Assembly (NCBI RefSeq): GCF_018873765.1
Contig: NC_057926.1
Coordinates: forward strand, 35,386,946 to 35,450,945
Reading direction: 5' to 3'
Source: Telopea speciosissima
Taxonomy: Eukaryota; Streptophyta; Magnoliopsida; Proteales; Proteaceae
DNA: 64,000 bases
Of this stretch, positions 53,842 through 64,000 are shown piece by piece. The notes beneath the pieces were generated by a model. The model was not told the DNA's origin and made no database searches. It saw only the letters and a list, made by a program, of their open reading frames with translations. Positions within the stretch are counted from its first letter, which is position 1, and each line of letters opens with the position of its first letter. The translations under genes were made by a program, and so were the position numbers.

Positions 53842-56800
53842 ATGCGCATGCTAATGCATGTGTGTATTGCTTAGAATGTAGATTAGAAGTTTCTATGAGG
53901 TTATAGAAATTGAACTTCTATTTAAAAGAAAATAAAATGCGGCATAAAAAAGGGGATTGCAGACACAGATATTTATATCCTGTCACACAACTGGAGCTAT
54001 ATATGCCATATGGCTGGTCCCATATTTCATTGTGGTGGGGCCAAATGCACTTTGCCCCATGTCAAATTAAATTGATAAAAAGTGATTAAAAATCACTTAC
54101 CCTTGAATGATTCTATAACATATAAAACACAAGAGCTATACATGGTGGGCCTTACGATTGAGTTAGGGCCCCAAATTTGTCACATGACCAATACATGGTG
54201 TCCTCAAAGGTGTCCGGTTTTTCCCAGTTGGCATGCAACATGGCTAAAAACAGGGGTCTCAGTCTTTCTTCTCGATCTGTAGAACTGTTCTACATTCTTT
54301 TTGTGACAGAAAAAAGGACATAACTTATGAATTTGTGATCAACTTACACTAATTTCGATAAACCATATAACCTGTTATAAGTTCATTGATTTCATTGTAA
54401 TAGAATCTGACTTAAAAAATTTAATGGCAATTATTTCTTAATTAGGAACAATTAATTTCGGTAAAAATTGAAACATAATTTTTGGCCCTATGGATCTTTT
54501 GGAAGTTCTTTGTGGATGGACATAGGCTTAAATGTTTGAGAAATAGAAAAAATATTCTAAAATATGGGTTTTAGAAATGGAAGGTGGGAGTTTTGAGGCA
54601 CTGATTCATGATACTGATTTGATCTTGATTCAGTGTGATTAAGGCAGTTTTATAACCTTTATGTAGTATGTACCTCATCTCTTGGATTTATATCTTAAAA
54701 AATGTAGTCGAGTTTTGAACCCAGACCCTGCCTGACTTTATGAATGTGGGTTAAAAGTTTAGAGCTTGTTTTGCTCTGACATGATTTGCTCTTTCTTTGT
54801 TTCTGTGTATTCCACGCCCATTTCCCATTTTAGAGTTTGAAATCCAGAGGTGTTCGGTTCCCTGGGCGTGATGATGAGAGTTTAGCTCCAATATTTACTC
54901 CACCTCGTTCGGTTGCGGAATCAGAATCGAATACAACTCTAGGACACCATATTCACCAGGGCATTCCAGAGCAAAATTTTTCAGCAGAGCAAACCAAGGA
55001 AGCATTTGATATAGCACGGAACAGTATTGAGCTGCTCTCAACAGTTTTATCCTCCTCTCCAGAACAAGATGTTTTACAGGTAAGTTTATTTTTGGTACAG
55101 TTTAACTACATGTGAAATTAGTAGTTTCTCTTTTTTAACCCTTTTATGAATCCCTAACCTGTGAAATCGTAAGTGTAAATCTAAATCTATTGTGTTTAAG
55201 AATTTGTAGGTCATTCAGTTGTTGGGAGCTTTGATTCTCAATTTTGAAAAGATTCGATGGACCTACCCTGCCATTCAATTGACTTATCTTTGATATTAGT
55301 TAAATAACTGTTTTGGATCTTCCAACTGAGTTGATATTTTTGCTCAGGAGATCTGTTAAGTGTTTCATCAATACCAGTATATGTTGTCTCTCTGGTACAG
55401 ATGCCTAGTATTAGGAACATATGATTATGGTAGTGTCTTCTCTGCTTTTTTGTTGTTGAAATTTAAAAGGAAGAAAGCTAAGCCAATGTACACTGATGTA
55501 TGTGTCAATCTGGTTATAGAGGAATCTTTTGTTGAACCATTCAGCCAGTGGCACTTCAGCTCTTAGAGAAGCTGTAGATCCCTTATATAAGGTATCTCCA
55601 CATTGTTTACTTGGCTTCTGCCATTCATCATCCTTTGCTCCTTGATAATATCTCCAGATTTTGCATTTAGAATGCTGTTTGCTTTTTCCCCCTTTGCAAT
55701 GTGGGCTGCCTAATGTTTCAAACACCAACCTGCTGTCTAATGGTACCATGGCTCAAATAAACTGTACAGCCAAATGATTGTTTATAATATAGAATTTGAT
55801 GTGAGATATTAAAGCCATTTAGCTAAGGTTGCTCCATTTCGACCTAGTGGTCGTCGATTCGAGTTGGGAAACAGCCTCTCTATGAAGCGGGGGTAAGGCT
55901 GCATACATTATGTCCCTCCCCAAATCCCGCAGTGGCGGGAACCTTGTGCACTGGGTAAGCCCTTTTTTTTGTTTTTAAATATATTAAAGCCATTTAGCTA
56001 ATAAAAAGGTCATGTTCAGCTTAGTTGTAAGACTTAAGACTCTTGTTAGCTGGGTAGGGATATGAGTGAGTCTTAGGCAATTTAAATTACAAACTGAAAT
56101 ATATGTTTTAAGACTTTTAACTTTGTTATGATTACAGTATGCTATGGACTTGTCATGTGATACTCTGATTGTCAGATTGTTCAAACCAGGTGGTCCACTG
56201 ACAATTGGCAAATCAACAGTACCGTAGAAATGAATCATTATGACCTAGGACTAAGTAGTTCTGGTGTGTTTCTATGACTTGATGTCTATGAAAACCTGTG
56301 CTCGTCATACTAAGGCTTCATTGATAGCTGTTTTTGAGATCTAGGATTCAAAGATTTTTAGTTTTGAGGAAGTGTATTAATTGTTGCAAGGATCTAGAGA
56401 TCCCTCATTCTGATCAGTGATGAATTAGAAATATTTGGTATCTGAATGGTAACATTTTGCAGATATGCTTTGTTTTCCAGTAACAATGTGGCAATGCCTA
56501 AATTGTTATATTGAACCTCTCCAGGAGGTGCAGGATGCTGTTGCAGGGTTAATTTAGTTGATACATAAAGAGGCTTTGAATTTTGGTAATCTGATTTTTG
56601 AGTGGGGGAACTTATTATTGAATGACTAATCTTAATCCAGTCATCCATGAGTTCAGGTACAACAGTCTATATTAAAGTTTATGCTTTTTTTTAGCTCTGA
56701 ATTGTTTATCCTAGATCTAGCCTTTGATGTCATGAAATAGTTCAATATTTGAGAGAGCATTTTGTGGAAGACTCGTTTCTCTATTTTTGGAAAAGTTATG

Positions 56801-59800
56801 AGTAGAAGTACAGAGCCAGCAGTTACCCAAATAGGGATACAGCCACAGCACGCAATTAACACTCCCTTACCCAGTTCATTTTGGTCCCATTCAGAAAATC
56901 TTCTCCCTTGTCTTTTGAACAAACTCCTGGGACAGTGACACCCTTTAAACTGTCTCCCATCATTTCCTTGCCACTGTTATGTCAAATATGTTCTGATTTC
57001 TTTCTTTCCAAATGATTGCAGAAAGTATGACTTCCCCAAACCCTTAAGCCATACCATTTCTTTCAAAATAATGGTTAAAATTATGACCTAAGTGCTGTCT
57101 AAGTGGTCGGGTCCAACCCTGTGAAAACGTCAATTTGATCAGTTATACATAGAGTCAATGAGGGATTTCCCCCTTTTTTTGGGTTTAATTAGTGTTCTTC
57201 ATTTTATTCTTGTTTATCCAACAATAAGAGTCATAGGAGATAGGGTTGTGGAGTCTGATTCCAACGCTACTTCAATGTTTGAGTTTGAGTGGGTTTATTT
57301 TTTGTTGCAAGTCTTTTAAACCTACCTTAGGGAGATTCTGTCTGTGGAGTCTGAGTGCTAAAGTTGGCTGTGAATGTGAACTGCAGAATCGTTTTCAGAC
57401 AAGGTTTTCCTTCCGCCATTCTCAGTTTAAGTTGTGAACAAATCATTATTTGTTAGTATGGATGCTTGTTGAGTTGTCGATTGTGATCAATAGACCCATG
57501 CATTGCAATTCCCTATTCCAAATCCTAGGTTGAATCATGATCTCATGAAGGAGCACCATTGATCGGTTGTAGGATCAGTTTTCGCTAAATTCGATTCAGT
57601 GAAACGTTGAAGATGATGTCTTCTTTTATTTACAATTAACCCCATACGCTGTAATTACATTGATACTCTCCTTTTATGAACTTTTGTTTTGTTTTATCCT
57701 CTCGTATAATTTCCAGAAACACCTCACCCCTTCAAATTTTATTTCCTATCTCGTCCTTGATTCTGTTTCTTACTTAAGAAGGGGTGATGCAGTTGCATGT
57801 TGGGTTTAGTCTTAGGTTTATCTTTAGTTATTATTCTTTTTTACTAGTTGCTTGTACAGGTGGGAAACTCTAGTAACAGTTCCACACCTTTTCAAATTCT
57901 GTTTGAAGAATTCTATTCTAGGATGAATGAACTCTTCCCTAACTTACGGTAGGAGTTCTTTTCTGTTTTGAAATATTTTTTCCATATATATGTAAGCACC
58001 GACAGAGCTTTTGGAATGAAATTGATTGAATTAATTTAAGCTTGGTGGATATTACCTTGGTGTGCCTGCTGGTCGTACTGTCTCTCCTCTTCCTTCTTCG
58101 ATTCATCTTTGGTTGCTTCCATCAGGTTAGTTTTTCCTTCCCTAACCTCTTCCTTTTCCCCATTCCCTCTTTCCTATTCAGTTCTTCTACCGTACTCTGT
58201 TTGGGCGATATCTCCAGCCAATTAATTAGGGATCGATCTCCGTTGTCCCTCTTCCTTTTATTCTGAAATTTTGTATGGTGAACATACTCCTAGGGGCGGC
58301 GGCTTAAACCCCTCAGTTTGGATTTGTGAGAATCAAACTCATCTTCTTGATTAGTTCAGTTCTTACCGCCCTACCAGATTTCTGCGAATTTGCTTGATGT
58401 ATTTATTTGATTATTGGATCCATTGTAGGTTGCTCTCAACTCTCAAGAGGTTTGTTAGTTAGAGATACCCTCCTGAATTTTCATATTGGTTGGAATTTGC
58501 AGGAGATAGTTATCTCATCCGGAACTGAATTTGGTTTCAATGGGTACTGGTTGTCATGAGGTTGAAAAAACCTCTCACAATATAGTTTAAAATCTTATTG
58601 CCCATAATTACAATAAACCCCCTCCTTTGGAACTTTAGCTCTATTTTGGCCCCTACTTCAATTTAATAACCAGAATACTCTCTTTCCAAATTCTATTTAC
58701 TGTTGGGTCTTTTCACTCGTTTAGTTACATATAAGGTGCTGAACTGCCCCATAAATTATGGAATTGCCATCATCATCGTTATTTGAGTTTGTCATCTGTG
58801 GGCCAATAGTGACCCTAATTTGGAGTTATTGAACCCACGATCCCATCACAATTCTTCTATATACAGTGGCATCGCCGATTTTGCTCGGAACCAGTATATG
58901 TATAACTTTCAGCAACTACACATAATCGAGCAGTGGAAGAACAAATGACAAGTATTTTCTTTCCTCTTCCATACTGCACATTACATGTCTGCAGGGAATT
59001 TTGAATCCCTTCCTTGCAGCATTCTCCACTGTCAGTTGCGTATTCAGTACTATTTGCCACATTAAGAAAGCCTTCTTAATTTTAATTAACAGGTGCCACA
59101 CAAATTTCCTGGAAATGCAATACCTATTAGCTAAATTGATTTGTACAAAAACCTTGCTGAGAAGTTGCCTGATTCACCTCTATATCATAGCCTTGTATCA
59201 CCAGCCTGACTTGTTCTACATACTCTTCCAGCTTCGCATTATGAGTGATTATATTATTAAGGCATCAACCTAACTTCCTCATCATCTAGATTTTGGCCCC
59301 GTACATTTCATACCCTCCTGGAGCTCCACATTTCTTTGCATTCACTCACTAGGGCTTCCTTGTTAGTTTAGGCTTCATTGGCATAGCTGTCAAGGCGTCA
59401 CCTAGGTGTTGCTTAGGTGACCGCCTTGGCATCCAGGCGCCTTGGTCACCTAGGCGGGCATTTTGGTCACCTTGCATCCAGATCTCCTCCAACGCCTTGG
59501 TTTGCCTTGACCCCGTGGCAGCTATGTTCATTGGTTCTTCATACACCAGAAATCGGACTGAAATCTGACAAGTTTTAATAATTAATACCTTTCTCAAATA
59601 ATGCATTCCTAACCTTTTGAGAAAAAGGCAAATAATATAAAGTCATCTTACCTTTGAATGTGAAAAGATTTAATTGGGTTCTTTGTCTGAATTTCTGCCA
59701 AAGGAGGGTCAAACAGTGAAAGGAAACTGATTTTTTTTTAAGAAATTTGATCTGAAGCTGTACCCAGTGCACAAGGCTCCCGCACTTAGCAAGGTCTGGG

Positions 59801-60860
59801 AAGGGTCAAATGTACATAGCCTTACCCCTGTTTCCAGAGAGGCTGTTTACGGGACTTGAACCTGTGACCAAAGTGTTCAGCAAGTGAGGACTTGACACGT
59901 GCCAAGCACGAATGCATGATGCATATTAATGTTGAATGTGACCAATCCGATCCGTTATATGTTGTTGATTTGACCCTTGTAATGTGGCATTGGCATTATG
60001 AGTGATTATAATCTACTTTATGGCTTTTGTTTCTTTTTGACGCTTCCATACCTGTATCAGCTGCCAAAACACAGACTCCATCCTTTAAAGGAAAAATGAA
60101 AAAGAAAAAGAGCACACACCCATACAGTAGTACTTACATACATTGCTTCTGCTTATTAGGTTTCTCATGCCTGCCACCTATGTTACTGCTGATGTGGTGC
60201 TATTAAACCTATATATATTCTCCATTTTGAGCAGTTTTGTTTCAGTTCCTGTTCCGCTGGTGCTAATTCTGGTATATGTATATATATATATATATAATTA
60301 ATTGTTTCAGTACTTACATACCATTTTTTTTCCATTAACCACCCATTCAATCTTTGCTAATCTATACGATACAGAGATTGTATGTTAACATGCTGTCTAC
60401 ACATTGATTTTTTATAATCCCTCCTGAATTCTATGCGCAGGATGACTTGACAACAACACTTGTACAGCAGTGCCGCCAATCCCAATATACTGTTCAGACG
60501 ATAATCGAGACATCTGGTGACAATGAAGCCTTGCTCTTTGAAGCATTGAACGTGAATGATGAGATTCAAAAGGTCCTCACTAGATATGAGGAGCTTAAGA
60601 AGCCTTTTGCAGTCCCACTTGTGCCTGAACCTGCCATGATACCTGTTGCCATTGAGCCTGATGAATCCCCACGGCTTGGCAAAGAAGATGCACTTATCAG
60701 AAAACCTGCCGGTTCTCGAGGTGGTGTCCGGGTTGGTGAGGATGATATGATGGATGATCTTGATGAGATGATATTCGGCAAGAAAAGTGGGGGCACATCT
60801 GAAGGTGGTCAGGATCCTAAGAAACATTCATCCTCGAAAGATGATCTCATCACTTTCTGA
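51549..60860 (+). CDS. TOL1: TOM1-like VHS/GAT protein, TOL1 orthologue, 3 exons
   Basis: Coding exons 51549-52067, 54834-55079 and 60441-60860 total 394 codons plus TGA; all joins are in frame with GT/AG borders. An N-terminal VHS domain (about residues 45-173) contains DLCDMINHEKINS, GIKKRIML, NCEKAFSEVA and NRNKALMLIEAWGES. After SLKSRGVRFPGRD, a GAT domain (about residues 205-290) has SAEQTKEAFDIARNSIELLS, LVQQCRQSQ and EALLFEALNVNDE. The tail has acidic DDMMDDLDEMIFGKK. Plant TOL proteins bind ubiquitinated membrane cargo and hand it to ESCRT for vacuolar degradation. The residues match Arabidopsis TOL1 (about 407 aa) closely. Introns 1 (2.8 kb) and 2 (5.4 kb) are long; intron 2 carries two SINEs and a hAT MITE. 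Confidence 0.92.
53812..53840 (+). repeat. (GT)n microsatellite in TOL1 intron 1
   Basis: About 14 GT units, followed by the mixed sequence catgcgcatgc. This is a simple repeat. Nothing else was recognised in intron 1 (52068-54833). Confidence 0.8.
55826..55980 (+). mobile_element. Au-type SINE in TOL1 intron 2, 20-bp TSD
   Basis: Flanked by a perfect 20-bp repeat, atattaaagccatttagcta, at 55806-55825 and 55981-56000. The tRNA-like head carries a B box (gattcgagtt) after gacctagtgg. The body has the Au-family text acagcctctctatgaagcgg, aaggctgcatacattatg and gtgcactgggtaagcccttt, ending in a T-run. Such SINEs are widespread in angiosperms. Confidence 0.85.
59382..59526. mobile_element. hAT MITE in TOL1 intron 2, perfect 8-bp TSD
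   Basis: 145 bp flanked by ttcattgg at 59374-59381 and 59527-59534. Ends are catagctgtcaaggc and, for the right end reverse-complemented, catagctgccacgg. The interior repeats ccttgg/ccaagg and cacctagg words. No coding capacity. Confidence 0.8.
59750..59890 (-). mobile_element. Second Au-type SINE in TOL1 intron 2, reversed
   Basis: On the minus strand it contains acagcctctctggaaac, ggggtaaggctatgtaca and gtgcactgggtacag, parallel to the copy at 55826. B-box-like sequence is ggttcaagtcc. Copies differ at many positions, so this one looks older. No clear target duplication. Confidence 0.65.
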
Positions 60861-61822
60861 ATTTTATCCTTACTGTGTGTTTTATGTTTTAGCCGAATAT
60901 GGGTCATATGATGTGTTGTTGATATCAAAAGTTCTCGTAGGTGATGAAGACTTCCAGATTGGTGATGTCTAGGCCGGATTCAGTTTTATTTTTTCCTTCA
61001 TTAATGCACATTTTATGTAATTGATTTACAGTTGACAGTGATAGTCTATCACTTGGACATAATCTAGAAGATTTCCATACAAATTTGTCTCCCATTAGTC
61101 CATTTGCCTGACTTGATTGGATGAACAGCTCAGAAGAGCTAAACTAAAGGCTTGCAATTGGCCTGGCCATGCTCTTAAGGCACTAGTGACACTACGCCGA
61201 TGACTGGTCGTGGTCCAGTTTGCAGCTCAGCTTTGGTTTCGCCCTGACCCTGTTTGTTCTTATAATTTTTCTTCTGTGTTCTTTTTATTTGCCTGTTGTA
61301 GTGTAATGTTTCATTTCTCCCCCAATCAACCTTTGCTGTTGAATGGAGTTAGCTTCAAGTTTTGTTTAAGGATATGATTATGATTTACTTTTTTCTTTGT
61401 GATGTAATCCCCTATCGAGGTTATAGAGCTAAAATATTAAATGAAATTTAAGATCTATTCTCTGCATGTGCCTGCTATTCCTACTACTCTGATCCTTTTC
61501 TTGAATCAGCTGTGAGCCTTCCCTTCTTTTGTCTTTTTATTTCTTTCAGTCATTCTTCCTCTTTGGCTCAACAAGAGAAATCAAACTCTGATATCTTCTT
61601 ATCTTAATCTTAAGTACTAGGTCTGATCCGAGTCCTTCCTTTGATCCGTGATCAAGGTAGTGGACGTAGGATTAGTTGGATCCAAACAATGCTAAATTAT
61701 TCTCCCTCTCTCTTACACTTTATTAAGTTCATCTATGGAATGTTGTGATAACTACCATTTGGTATCAACTATAGCACCTCTTTAAGTACACCATGTGGCA
61801 TGAAGATGGGAAGCCCACTTTG
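60861..61822 (+). other. TOL1 3' flank, no further gene seen
   Basis: Contains the probable TOL1 3' untranslated region (to roughly 61100 or 61460) and AT-rich spacer. No open frame of interest. Confidence 0.45.
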
Positions 61823-61838
61823 AAGATCAAAGTTTCCT

Positions 61839-62129
61839 AACCTCAAGGGGTTAGCGCAGCTGGTTTGGAGGGGACATGAGACTCCGTCTCAGAAAGCGAG
61901 GTCTCGTGATCAAACCTTCGCCGTTGTATAAATTCTTGGGGCCACCTGCCTAAGGCTCACTATGACCCAGAAACTCCTGATTTGTGCGTGGCGTGGGGGT
62001 CATGTACGAACCTAGGGGGGATTTAGTCGGCCTAAAGTTGGACACCGCTCTTGTCTTTAATATTATAAAAAAAATAAAAATAAAAAATAAAAATAAAAAA
62101 AAAAAAAGAAAGAAAGAAAGAAAGAAAGA
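61839..62129 (+). mobile_element. Full-length SINE, about 290 bp, 16-bp TSD
   Basis: Flanked by aagatcaaagtttcct (61823-61838) and aagatcaaagttccct (62130-62145), one mismatch. The head has an A box, tagcgcagctgg (61852-61863), and a B-box-like gtgatcaaacc (61906-61916). The tail is A-rich, ending in repeated gaaa units. It is the same family as 43347-43513, and differs from the Au-type SINEs at 55826 and 59750. Confidence 0.85.
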
Positions 62130-62145
62130 AAGATCAAAGTTCCCT

Positions 62146-63139
62146 TCAGTAAGACCATCTTGGAGATCATTAGAGCAACAAGTGGATATTCTTCAAAAGC
62201 AACATTCTCTAGACTTATGATTTTGACCAGTAAATAAAAAAATCGGTTTGATCGGTAGGCCGAGGTACTAATCCTTCCTTAGTCCGCAACCTGATTTGAA
62301 CCTATCCTTTGGTTTGATCAGGCTCTAATTAAGAGTTGTCATAAAATCGTGTATATTTTAATGTTTTATGTGGACCCTAGACTCTAATGTAAGTAGCAAT
62401 TTCATTTTTTATAGTCTCCCAAAAAAATGAAGATATTTTCTATTTTAAGAACAGATTTTTCTTATTGTTCTCATTTCTGTTATCCAAGGATCAATAAAAT
62501 GCTGGTATATGAGATTTCAATATATATCATTAGTGTGTAAATCATTTTTTCATTTTTTTAAGGGTATTTTTTTTAAAAGTTTTGTGGGGGAAGGTCGGTT
62601 TGTGAACCCTCTATCCCAAGGTTACTTAGGAACGAAGATAACCGTCCTCCACGACATCAAGTATTTGACATTTTATTTCCAAGATTGTCTTATACATGTG
62701 AGACAATTTGGCAGTTCTCTACTCCTTGGTTGTATAGTCTTTATAACCTTGACCACTTGTGTTGGTCACCCATAAAATAAAATAATCTTATCTTCTAATC
62801 TTCTAAACAAATAAAAAGAAGGTAACCTACCAATCCTAAATACTCAATTCACTTTTACTTTATTTTTCTTAATGGGTAGGCCCCTAGAAAATTCCAGCAC
62901 TTCAACTCATGGCCTCTTCTCTGCTCACTTTCATCAATTTTGATTCTTTTCCTTCTCTACTTTCTACTTTCCATACCGACATCATACCTAACAGTCAAAA
63001 CAACCCCTCAAACAGACTCCAAAGGCTCTCCTATAAGGATTTAAATCCTCCAGTTCCCTAATGGTGTAGTGAAACCCGACCAAGAGGAAATCACACCAAA
63101 ACGGATAGTGAACAAAAACACTGACTGACACAAGCAAAT
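62146..63139. other. Spacer upstream of the glycosyltransferase gene
   Basis: About 62260-62400 repeats text found at about 41500-41700 (ccttccttagtccg, ctttggtttgatcag), probably a retrotransposon-related dispersed repeat. No gene. The last 250 bp before 63140 should include the promoter and 5' UTR of the UGT; no motif is assigned. Confidence 0.4.
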
Positions 63140-64000
63140 ATGTCGAATGAGATCTTAGTAATCCCTTTCTTCGGGCAGGGCCATCTCTTCCCTTGCTCCG
63201 AGCTCTGCAAACACTTAGCAGCCCGAAATTACCAAATTACCCTCATTATCCCTTCTTTTCTCTCCTCCTCCATCACTCCTTCTCTTCGCAACCATCCTCT
63301 CATCAAAATCTCTGAGCTCCCTGACCTTCCTTCCTCGGCGGATTCCGGCGGACCGATGCATCACCACCACCACAATGTCCAACCCCTTTCCGATCTTCTC
63401 TCATGCCGAGTCAACAACGGCTTAGATTCTTCGATGCCCATCTGTGCGATTGTTGACGTAATGATGAGCTGGGGCAACGAAACCATCAAAAAGTTCCAGA
63501 TCCCGATCATCAGTTTCTTCACCTCCGGCGCTTGTTCCGCCGCCATGGAGTACGCCACGTGGAAGCTCCAGCCCCTCCCTGAGAAACCGGCACCTGGTTT
63601 GACTATAGCTCTTCCTGGCTTGCCGGAGGATATGAGTCTTACCTTCTCTGATCTGACTCAAAGTGATCATCCTCCACCCCCACACGATCATGGATCTCTG
63701 CCGCCACACCACCACCCTGGTGGTGGTGGTGGTGTCGGTGGCTTTCCGCCACCACCAGGCCCACCACCGACACCTGGTCACAGACCGCCGTGGGTCTCCG
63801 AAACGAAGGACTCTCTCGCCTTGTTGATCAACACGTGTGATGATCTGGAACGTCCATTCATTGAATATGTTTCCAATCAGATGGGGAAGCCGGTTTGGGG
63901 CGTGGGCCCACTTTTGCCGGAACAGTATTGGAAATCTGCTGATTCGACTCTTCACGACCGTGAGATTCGTACTCAACGGAAATCTAGTGTTAGCGAGGAT
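63140..64000 (+). CDS. Family-1 UDP-glycosyltransferase, N-terminal part (cut by window)
   Basis: An uninterrupted frame of 287 codons from ATG at 63140 to the window edge. The start MSNEILVIPFFGQGHLFP carries the conserved acceptor-site His (H15). ICAIVDVMMSWG (about residues 101-112) has an Asp (D106) where many GT1 enzymes keep the catalytic partner of that His. FFTSGACSAAMEYATWKL and PGLPEDM follow. DSLALLINTCDDLERPFIEYV and VWGVGPLLPEQ close the visible part. The C-terminal PSPG box, which binds UDP-sugar, lies beyond the window. Such enzymes attach sugars to small plant metabolites in the cytosol. The acceptor cannot be inferred. Unusual: a His/Pro/Gly-rich insert at about residues 177-217 and a run of five His at 74-78. 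Confidence 0.9.
   Translation, partial: MSNEILVIPFFGQGHLFPCSELCKHLAARNYQITLIIPSFLSSSITPSLRNHPLIKISELPDLPSSADSGGPMHHHHHNVQPLSDLLSCRVNNGLDSSMPICAIVDVMMSWGNETIKKFQIPIISFFTSGACSAAMEYATWKLQPLPEKPAPGLTIALPGLPEDMSLTFSDLTQSDHPPPPHDHGSLPPHHHPGGGGGVGGFPPPPGPPPTPGHRPPWVSETKDSLALLINTCDDLERPFIEYVSNQMGKPVWGVGPLLPEQYWKSADSTLHDREIRTQRKSSVSED

Noticed and set aside
1-64000. CRISPR array, operon or phage-like system
   Set aside because: No regularly spaced repeats, no bacterial gene layout; all coding evidence is plant nuclear with introns.

Overview
The window is plant nuclear DNA, most likely from an angiosperm with a repeat-rich genome. The evidence is spliced genes with GT/AG introns, proteins that align with Arabidopsis families, plant SINEs, hAT and Mutator-like elements, L1-type LINEs, Ty1/copia fossils and a plastid DNA insertion. 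I cannot name the species. There are no operons, no CRISPR arrays and no sign of a phage or a bacterial mobile system.

Host genes, left to right. A small conserved-looking protein (113 aa, minus, 5769-6110) has a possible convergent partner exon on the plus strand. NRPAC1, the AC40-type subunit shared by RNA polymerases I and III, is resolved as nine exons from 7647 to 24878 (372 aa). Its fifth intron is about 12 kb and is full of transposons. TOL1, a TOM1-like VHS/GAT sorting protein, is resolved as three coding exons from 51549 to 60860 (394 aa). A family-1 UDP-glycosyltransferase starts at 63140 and runs off the right edge. These genes look like an ordinary, functionally unrelated neighbourhood.

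Mobile DNA fills the rest. At 1196-2733 a WOX5-like homeobox segment with an open frame lies between long inverted repeats, the structure of a gene-capturing Mutator-like element (Pack-MULE). NRPAC1 intron 5 holds a 4.4-kb Mutator-like element with a perfect 9-bp target duplication. Inside that is a 2.9-kb element whose two LTR-like ends face each other in inverted orientation. A 5.4-kb hAT element with a decayed transposase follows. From 26.9 to 35.5 kb are a copia fossil split by a LINE and a second LINE split by a solo LTR with a perfect 5-bp duplication. From 35 to 51 kb there are no recognised host genes. That stretch holds a rearranged plastid insertion (trnI-CAU joined to atpF), two hAT non-autonomous elements with perfect 8-bp duplications, MITEs, a SINE and a dispersed repeat of about 190 bp. 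TOL1 intron 2 carries two SINEs and a small hAT element, and a full-length SINE lies between TOL1 and the UGT.

The most unusual structures are the inverted-LTR-like element, the captured WOX5 segment, the chimeric plastid insertion and a SINE copy that lacks its B box yet has a perfect target duplication. All coordinates were read by eye. Family names rest on remembered protein signatures, not on database searches.
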